From contig MNCI01007731.1 of NCBI GenBank assembly GCA_015680685.1, positions 1-64,000 on the forward strand: 64,000 nucleotides of DNA, given 5' to 3'. A model generated the notes under the pieces. It saw only the letters and a program-made list of their open reading frames with translations. It was not told where the DNA came from and ran no database searches. How positions within the stretch are numbered: the first letter of the stretch is position 1; each line of letters opens with the position of its first letter. Origin of the DNA: Gnetum montanum (taxonomy: Eukaryota; Streptophyta; Gnetopsida; Gnetales; Gnetaceae). The position numbers and the translations under genes are program-made. This document shows positions 57,120-64,000 of the stretch, piece by piece.

Positions 57120-57480
57120 ACTAGAAGTTTAGCCCATCCAATGAGCTAATGTTCATAGAGGTCTTCCTTAATGGATAGAAGGTGATGGAAATGTTGGATA
57201 CGGGAGCAATGAACAACTTTTCATCCCAACAATTGGTGGAGAAACTTGGCTTAACTGTCACCAAGAGCTAGAGCAAGGTGAAGTCGGTGAACTTGAGGAC
57301 ATAGCCAATGCATGGTGTCCTCTCCTCTCCTCTTAGAGTTGGCCTCTAGAAGGACAATTATAACTTTATGGTCATTCCTTTAGATGAATTTAAATTGATT
57401 TTGGAAGCTGAATTCTTTTTAAGGGCCAAAGCTTTAGTGGCACCACACTTGTGGGGAATGCTGATTGCTTATGAAAGGCA
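57120..57480 (+). pseudogene. Element F aspartic protease
   Basis: The active site DTGA is intact (MLDTGAMNNFSSQQLVEKLG, D at 57197), preceded by MFIEVFLNG. NFMVIPLDEFKLILEAEFF and RAKALVAPH follow. Two or three stops lie upstream and within the flap region. Confidence 0.75.
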
Positions 57481-57599
57481 ACCAAACTTCATCTCAATCA
57501 AATGTAAAGAGCTTAACCTGATGTTTCAGTCGGTGGCTCAAACAAATGTGAGTGTAAAAAGGGGTGAATTCACTATGCTGGCTACATTGGTGGAAATCA

Positions 57600-58360
57600 A
57601 GGAGAACCAAATAGTGGACGTACTTGATTGTGTGGGGGAACTACTGATGGAATTTGTAGACATGATGCCACTAGAGCTACCCAAGGTCTTACCACCCAAA
57701 AGGAAGGTAGACCATCAGATAGAGTTAGAACCAAGGGTGAGACCTCCTGCAAGTATCCCATATTGTATGTCCCTAATGGAGCTTGCTAAGTTGTGGAAGT
57801 ATTTGGATGAGCTGTTAGAGGCTAGCTACCTTCAACCCTCGATAGCCCTGTATGGAGCATTAGTGCTCTTCCAAAAGAAGTAGGATGGAATGTTGCGGAT
57901 GTGCTTGGATTATCGGGCATTAAATAAGATCATCATAAAAAACAAGTACCTAGTGCCAAATGTGGTAGAAATTTTTTATCGTTTGTCAAAAGCCATGTAT
58001 TTTACCAAACTAGATTTGAGGTATGGGTATTGGCAGGTGTGCATCATTATTGGGGATGAAGAAAAAATAGCGTGTGTAACTCTTTATGGCTTTTTTGAGT
58101 TTTTGGTGATGCCATTTGGTCTCACCAACACACCTGCCACATTTTGTAATTTGATGAATGATGTGTTGTATGATTTCCTAGATAGATTAGTGGTAGTCTA
58201 TATAAATGATATAGTCTCGAGGCTCATGTAGAACACTTGAGGCAGGTTTTCTTAAGGCTGAGAGAAAACCAATTGTATGTGATGAAAGAAAAATATGAAT
58301 TTGGTGTCCAAGAGATCTTATTCTTAGGTCACCAAATATCAAAAGGGAAGATTTGGATGG
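57600..58360 (+). pseudogene. Element F reverse transcriptase pseudogene
   Basis: The pieces are VDMMPLELPKVLPPKRKVDH, YCMSLMELAKLWKYLDELLE, MLRMCLDYRALNKIIIKNKY, YFTKLDLRYGYWQV, FEFLVMPFGLTNTPATFCNL and LVVVYINDIVS. The catalytic YVDD is Y-I-N-D. A 16-bp deletion just after it (compare 63282-63297 in G) shifts the frame. A stop (QKK*DG) separates the fingers from the palm. It is inactive. Confidence 0.85.
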
Positions 58361-58419
58361 ATGACTAGAAAGTGAAAGTGATTGTGGAGTGGCCAGCTCC
58401 AAAGAAGATGCTTGAGTTG

Positions 58420-58970
58420 CGATCCTTTTTAGGACTTACAAACTACTATAGGCTATTTATTAAGGGCTATGCAAGGATGGTAGCCCCCTTCATGGATTTA
58501 CTTAAGAAAAATCAAGTATGGGTTTGGTCATAGGCCTATGAGAAGGCCTTTAAACATATTAAGAAAGCTATGACATCAGAACCAGTGCTATGGTTGCTCG
58601 ACTTCAAAGTTCCCTTTGAACTTCATACTGATGCATCAAATTGAGTAATTGGTGGAGTCTTGGTCCAAGAGGGACATCTAGTTGCGTTTGAGATTAGGAA
58701 GCTAAAAGAGGTAGAGCAATGATATACTTCTCATGAAAAGAAAATGACCATAGTGGTGCATTACTTAAATGTTTGGAGGCATTATCTATTGGGAACAAAA
58801 TTTAAAATACTCATGGATAATGTGGCCAATAATTACTTCAAAACCTAGAAGAAGCTCTCCATGAAGCATGTAAGGTGGCAGGAATACCTTGTAGAGTTCA
58901 ACTTTCATTGGGTTCATCAACCTAGATGGGAGAACAAGGTAGCGGATGTGCTGAGTCAAAAGAAAGTCTA
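58420..58970 (+). pseudogene. Element F RNase H pseudogene
   Basis: VPFELHTDASN*VIGGVLVQ keeps the first catalytic Asp. YTSHEKKMTIVVHYLNVWRH has K where the catalytic Glu of EKE is expected. NKVADVLSQKK ends the domain. The thumb/connection part upstream contains RSFLGLTNYYRLFIKGYARM. Confidence 0.8.
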
Positions 58971-59029
58971 GGCTTACATAGCAACGTTAATGACAGTTCA
59001 CTCAAACTTCATCGACAAAGTGAAGGAAG

Positions 59030-60235
59030 CTGAGGAAGTAAACAAGACCTATTATTGACTTTGACAACAAGTGCGTGAGGGCCTTGTAAGGAAATATTGG
59101 CTTGAGGTTGATCTTTTGTATGCTTGGGGTAACAGACTATATGTTCCTAAGGATGGGGGACTATGGAGTGAACTTATGAGGGAAACCCATGATACCTAAT
59201 GGGCTGGACATCTAGGGGTGAAGAGAATATTAGCTCTTCTATCTCGAGGCTATGTTTGGCCCAAGATGGAAGAGGGTGTGGAATTGTATGTGAGAACATG
59301 TCTAGTATGTTTGCTAGACAAGACAGAGAAGAAGAAGTAGGTTGGGCTTCTTCAACCTCTCCCAATCCTGGAAACAACATGGGAGTTTGTTTCTATGGAT
59401 TTCATCATGGGGTTTCCACAAGTAAATGGGAAGGCATCAATATTGGTTGTGGTTGATTAGTTCTCAAAATATGCTATGTTTGTAGCTACACCTCAGGCGT
59501 GCACAGCAAAAGCAACTATTGAACTCTTCCTTCGGCATGTGGTAAAGGTATTTGGAATACTCAGGGATACTGTAAGTGATCAGGATGCCCAGTTCATAGG
59601 GAAGTTTTGGGTGGTATTGTTCTCTTTGATGGGCTTAGAATTAAAATTTTTCATAGAAAACCATCCCCAAATGGATGGGAAAACTAAGTAGGTAAATGCT
59701 TTGGTCGAAGAGTATCTTCGCCACTTTGTAATCGCAACTCAGCGAAATTGGGTCTTATTGTTAGATACTATCCAATTCTGCTATAACTTGCATGAAACTT
59801 CTTTTATGGGGCTGAGTCCCATAGAGTTGGTCTTTGGACACCAGCCCATAACACTATTGGAGGTGGCAAAATCAAAGTCGCAAAGGAAATGCCCAATAGT
59901 GTATCACTTTACATGCAATAAGCATGAATTATATGAGCAAGCTCAGGATAGCTTAGCCAAGGCACAGAGGCACATGAGGAAGTATGCCGATTAGAATCAG
60001 AGGGTGGTCAAGTACAATGAAGGCGATAAGATCTTGTTGAAACTTACTCCCCAAATCTAGAAGAAAGTTATTAATAAATGGTACCACAAAGGCCTTTTCC
60101 AGAAGTACAATGGACCATTTGAGGTTGTGAAGAGGGTAGGCAATGTGGCCTATTGATTGAAACTTATAGAGGAGATGAAACTCCATCTGACATTTCATGT
60201 GAGCTTCCTCAAACCCTTTTATGAGGATTCAATGA
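59030..60235 (+). pseudogene. Element F integrase pseudogene
   Basis: The zinc-binding HHCC motif is present (RETHDT*WAGHLGVKRILAL, then YVRTCLVCLLDK). The core has VSMDFIMGFPQVNGKASILV (Asp kept), RDTVSDQDAQFIGKFW (Asp kept) and HPQMDGKTK*VNALVEEYLR. There the catalytic Glu of DGQTE is Lys and the next codon is a stop. The C-terminal part is NKWYHKGLFQKYNGPFEVVK and LHLTFHVSFLKPF. A stretch open from 59701 to 59994 covers NWVLLLDTIQFCYNLHETSF. It is inactive. Confidence 0.85.
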
Positions 60236-60279
60236 GGCAACAAGTCAAGAGAGTGCCTCTAAGCATTAGAAAGGAATTT

Positions 60280-60445
60280 TGAAGGATGGCTGAGAGGATT
60301 CTTAGCCATTGGACCAAAGGTGCTAGTTGGAAGAATCAGCGAATCAACTACATAGTCCAGTGGAAGGGCTGTAGTAAAGAGTACACCACATGGGAATGTA
60401 ACATTACCTTATGGTAGTTTGAGGAGTTAATAAAACTATAATTAG
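60280..60445 (+). pseudogene. Element F chromodomain
   Basis: RINYIVQWKGCSKEYTTWEC is followed by EELIKL, preceded by ILSHWTKGASWKNQ. This matches the chromodomain core Y-L-V-K-W-K-G...T-W-E at the integrase C terminus of chromoviruses, thought to guide insertion to chromatin marks. A stop (W*FEEL) lies inside it. Confidence 0.8.
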
Positions 60446-60477
60446 AGAGACTTCGAATAAGGACATCAGACTCATCC

Positions 60478-60491
60478 AGTGGGGGTGGTTT
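60478..60491 (+). promoter_or_regulatory. Element F polypurine tract
   Basis: AGTGGGGGTGGTTT abuts the next LTR. Confidence 0.8.
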
Positions 60492-61092
60492 TGTCACAAC
60501 CTCTTGAGCTACTGTTGTCTAAGCCTCGCATGCATTTTGGCATGAGCTACAATTGGCTGCAAATGAATATGGAGTGCATGCATGCACTCAATAACCTAAA
60601 TTGGATCCAAAATTGGGTGACATGCATAGCAAGTGGGCTAGGTAACTAGAGTTACCAAAATAGATAAAGACATGTGGGATGCATGCAAGGGGGCTATAGC
60701 TGGATTCATCCAGATGTAGCACATGCACATCTGTAACCACTAGTTGGGGTGAAGCGGATGGAAGATAGAATTGGAAATTAATAAGAATGAGTTATGTGCA
60801 TACTCCATGTTGGATATGCAAGTAACGGATTTGTAGCGCTAGTTATGGGAGCATACTAGTAAGGCCAGGTACACCCACACCTATAAATACAAGAGGTATT
60901 ACTTACATTGGGGGCAACTCCTATACATGTTGTATTATTCCTTTATATGTGAGTAAAGGTTGGGAGTTTTCCTGTAAGCGTGTGCCTCCTTTGCTTGAGC
61001 ATTGTTAGGCATTGTTGTAAGTAGCTGGCTAAGTCGTTCACTTAGCGTTATCACTTGGTGAAATATTTTCTGCTAGGACTCACTCTGTGATC
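60492..61092 (+). repeat. Chromovirus LTR 2 (shared between F and G)
   Basis: This LTR of about 601 bp starts TGTCACAACCTCTTGAG. TATA box CTATAAATA is at 60881-60889. It serves as the 3' LTR of F and the 5' LTR of G; its right end is set by alignment with LTR 1. Confidence 0.85.
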
Positions 61093-61110
61093 GTTGGTAT
61101 CAAAGCTAGG
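61093..61110 (+). promoter_or_regulatory. Element G primer binding site (tRNA-iMet)
   Basis: GTTGGTATCAAAGCTAGG differs by one base from the canonical TGGTATCAGAGC core. Confidence 0.8.
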
Positions 61111-61115
61111 TTACC

Positions 61116-62000
61116 ATGATAGAGGACCTTGCTAAGTGCATGGCTATCCTAGAAGCGTTGATTGGAGCCTCAGCTCCTAATGCTCAATCCTTTGCAGAGT
61201 AGGTGGTGTTGCACCATAGGGAAATCAACGATCTACAGCAAAGCAATGATCTGGTGTAGGGCAAACTTGAATATCATGTGGGGCAAGATCGATGGCTTAA
61301 ATGTACATCTCTCATCCCTTGAGGATGACATCGCATTACTCAAGAAGATTGTTGCAGGATCTTCACATGGGAATGAGAACTTGGATAACTCCAAATTGAA
61401 AGTGCTAAAGCCAAAACAATTTGGAGGAAGTCAAAATGCGAAGGAACTGGAGAACTTCCTTTAGGACATGGAGTAATACTTTTGTGCTACTCATGTTCTT
61501 GAGGATTAGAGGGTAATAATAACCAGCATGTATCTCATTAAAGATGTAAAGCTCTGGTGGAGGACGTGGCTAGAGGATGATGTGAGTGCCAACTACCCTC
61601 AAATCACAACATGGAAGACACTGAGAAAGGAGCTGAAGAATCAATCCATTCCTTTGAATGCGGTGTGGGTAGTGTGGGAATCCATAAGGAAGCTAAAACA
61701 CACCACTACCTTGTGTGATTATATGAAGGAATTTAGTTCCTTAATATTAGACATTAAGAATATGTCTAAAGAGGACAAGCTATTTAACTTTCTTTTAGGG
61801 TTACAACTATGGGCTCAGGCAGAGTTGAGAAGGTAAAACATGAAAGATCTACCAATGGCCATAGCCACTATAGATGGCTTGGTTGACTATAAGCTGGGTA
61901 ATTCTAGATCCTATTCAAAGTGGAAGAAGCTCTAGGATGAGGGCAAGAAGGAAGTAAAGCAACACCGAGGCCCTAAAGACAAGAAGAAGGAGCGACATCC
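61116..62000 (+). pseudogene. Element G gag pseudogene
   Basis: ATG at 61116 is collinear with F: MIEDLAKCMAILEALIGASA, then SSLEDDIALLKKIVAGSSHG, VKLWWRTWLEDDVSANYPQI and DYMKEFSSLILDIKNMSKED. The core is open from 61528 to 61836. Stops and one frameshift (around 61265-61285) are present. Confidence 0.8.
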
Positions 62001-62039
62001 TCCAAACCCAAGGGAGATGGAGCCTCCCAAGGTAAGAAA

Positions 62040-62110
62040 TTCTCATATAGATGCTTCATTTGTGAAAGACCACATTGGGTTCGTGATTGTCCATCAAGAG
62101 AGAAGCTTGT
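62040..62110 (+). pseudogene. Element G zinc knuckle (intact motif)
   Basis: CFICERPHWVRDCPSR fits C-x2-C-x3-H-x4-C, a nucleic-acid-binding knuckle between gag and protease. Confidence 0.75.
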
Positions 62111-62199
62111 GACTCTCAGACTTCAGGAGGAATCTTAGGGAGATGCCAATAACATGAACCTGAGGTGTAACCTTTTATAGTTGTTGAACATCCTTGCGT

Positions 62200-62560
62200 G
62201 CTAGAAGTCTAGCCCACCCAACGAGATGATGTTTGTAGAGATCTTTCTCAATGGATAGAAGGTTATGGCAATGTTGGATATGGGAGCAACGAACAACTTT
62301 GCATCCCAATGGTTGATGGAGAAACTTGGCATGCCAAGAGCCAGAATAAGGTGAAGTCGATGAACTCAGAGGCATAGCCAATGCATAGTGTAATCTCCTC
62401 TCCTCTTAGAGTTGGCCTTTGGGAGGAAAATTATAACTTTATAGTCATTCCTTTAGATGAATTTAAATTGATTTTAGGGGTTGAATTCTTTTTAAGGGCC
62501 AAATCTTTAGTGGCACCACACTTGGGGGGAATGCTGATTACTGATGAAAGGTAGCCCACA
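62200..62560 (+). pseudogene. Element G aspartic protease
   Basis: MLDMGATNNFASQWLMEKLG corresponds to MLDTGA of F. The Thr of DTG is Met, from ACG to ATG, a CpG transition. A short deletion after EKLG shifts the frame. Confidence 0.75.
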
Positions 62561-62679
62561 TTCATATCAATCAAATGTAAAGAGCTTAAACGAATGTCTT
62601 AGTCACTAGCTCAAACAAATGTGAGTGTAAAAAGGGGTGAATTCATTGTGTTAGTTTCCTTGGTGAAAATCAAGGAGAA

Positions 62680-63500
62680 CTAGATAGTGGAAGTACCTGA
62701 TTGTGTGGGGGATCTGCTAATAGAATTTGTAGATGTGATGCCACTAGAGCTGCCCAAGGTCTTACTACCCAAAAGGAAGGTAGACCATCAAATAGAGCTA
62801 GAACCAAGGGTGAGACTGCTTATGAGTATCCCATATCATATGTCCCTGATGGAGCTTGCTGAGTTGCAGAAGTAGTTGGATGAGCTGTTGGAGGCTGGCT
62901 ACCTTCAACCCTCGAAAGCCTTGTGTGGAGCACTAATGTTCTTCTACAAGAAGTAGAATAGAATGTTGCGGATGTGCGTAGATTCTAGGATACTAAATAA
63001 GATCACCATAAAAAACAAGTATCTAATGCCAAATATGGCAAACTTTTTTGATCAGTTGTCAAAAGGCATGTATTTTACCAAACTAGATTTGAGGTTTGGG
63101 TATTGGAAGGTGCTCATCACTATTGGGGACGAAGAAAAAATAATGTGTGTAATTCTTTATGGCTCTTTTGAGTTCTTGGTGATGCCATTTGGTCTCACTG
63201 ACATGCCTACCACATTTTGTAATTTGATGAATGATGTGCTGTATGATTTCCTACATAGATCGGTGGTAGTCTATCTAGATAATATTGTTGTGTATAGTGA
63301 GAGTCTCAAGGCTCATGCAGAACACCTGAGGTGGGTTTTATTAAGGTTGAGAGAAAATCAATTGTATGTGAAGAAAGAAAAATGTGAATTTGATGTCTAG
63401 GAGATCTTGTTCCTATGTCACCAAATATTAAAAGGGAAGATTCGGATGGATGACCGGAATGTGATAGTGATTGTGGAGTGGCTTGCTCCAAAGAAGGTTC
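62680..63500 (+). pseudogene. Element G reverse transcriptase pseudogene
   Basis: The open stretch 62963-63400 gives MLRMCVDSRILNKITIKNKY, YFTKLDLRFGYWKV, FEFLVMPFGLTDMPTTFCNL, VVVYLDNIVVYSESLKAHAE and LYVKKEKCEF. The YxDD box is Y-L-D-N, so one catalytic Asp is lost. An upstream stop (KK*NRML) separates the N-terminal part (VDVMPLELPKVLLPKRKVDH). Confidence 0.85.
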
Positions 63501-63519
63501 CTAAGTTGTGGTCCTTTTT

Positions 63520-64000
63520 AGAACTTACAAACTACTATAGGTAGTTCATTGAGGGCTATGCAAGGAAGGTAGTCCCCTTGATAGATTTACTTAAGAAAAA
63601 TAAAGCATGGGTTTGGTTAGAGGCCTATGAGAAGGCCTTTAAACGAATTAAGGAAGTTATGATATCAGAAATAGTGTTGTGGTTGCCTAACTTTGAAGTT
63701 CCCTTTGAACTTCATACTGATGCATCAAATCGAGCCATTGGTGGAGTTTTGGCCTAAGAGGGACATCTAGTTGTATTTGAGAGTAGGAAGTTGAAAGATG
63801 TAGAGCAGCAATATACTACTCACAAAAAGGAAATGACTACAGTGGTGCATTGCTTAAATGTTTGGAGGCATTACCTGTTGGGAACGAAATTCATAGTGAT
63901 TATGGATAATGTGGCCAATACTTACTTCAAAACCCAGAAGAAGCTCTCCCTGAAGTAGGTAAGGTGAAAAGAGTACCTTATAGAGTTTAACTTTGATTGG
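63520..64000 (+). pseudogene. Element G RNase H pseudogene (partial at window end)
   Basis: VPFELHTDASNRAIGGVLA keeps the TDAS Asp, and YTTHKKEMTTVVHCLNVWRH follows. The domain continues past the window edge. There is a stop at LA*EGH. Confidence 0.8.

Larger units (their letters stand above)
55380..64000 (+). mobile_element. Tandem chromovirus (Ty3/gypsy): LTR - F internal - LTR - G internal (open at the right)
   Basis: LTRs at 55380-56012 and 60492-61092 are each followed by an initiator-tRNA-Met primer site and a gag-pol region. The two internal regions are homologous throughout and share the middle LTR. No second LTR or target duplication lies between them. A chromodomain at the end of F and the TGTCACAACC start identify a chromovirus. 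The repeat period is about 5.1 kb. Both copies are disabled. G continues beyond the window. Confidence 0.85.

Overview
This window looks like gene-poor, AT-rich nuclear DNA of a seed plant, most likely a flowering plant. I see no host gene, RNA gene or prokaryotic feature. Nearly everything recognisable is decayed retrotransposon. The main evidence is plant-type Ty3/gypsy proteins: Athila-like retropepsin and FMDDF reverse transcriptase, plus a chromovirus with a C-terminal chromodomain. Further evidence is LTR pairs with 5-bp target duplications, primer sites matching plant tRNA-Asp and initiator tRNA-Met, and LINE fragments. Element names A to G below are my own labels.

Layout: (1) 1-1445 is an old gypsy integrase remnant split by a truncated LINE with a 16-bp target duplication. 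(2) 1446-4616 is unassigned AT-rich sequence. (3) Element A (4622-11711 plus 18822-18851, + strand) is a gag-only LTR element. Element B (11712-18816, + strand, gag and protease only) is inserted in its 3' LTR. (4) Element C (18880-39207, - strand) is an Athila-like gag-pol element with a third long ORF. Element D (30472-37676, + strand), a sister of B, is inserted in its gag gene. (5) Element E (39942-51752, + strand) is a second copy of the C family with a large deletion at its 5' end. (6) 51758-55379 holds an LTR end fragment and an RTE-type LINE tail. (7) 55380-64000 is a tandem chromovirus arrangement, LTR-internal-LTR-internal (F and G), running off the window.

How the parts relate: A, B, D, C and E share terminal TGATGAG/CTCATCA-type LTR ends, a tRNA-Asp-type primer site, gag homology, polypurine tracts and a long conserved non-coding block. 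C and E carry reverse transcriptase, RNase H and integrase; B, D and A do not. The simplest reading is that A, B and D are non-autonomous gag-bearing derivatives (TR-GAG type) once mobilised by C/E-like relatives. C and E also share a third, coiled-coil-rich ORF near the 3' end, preceded by a repeat/TATA block that looks like an LTR promoter. All coding regions carry stops and frameshifts, many fitting cytosine-deamination decay. Two N gaps, two single-n joins and a 46-bp duplicated join show that assembly is weak inside the young copies.
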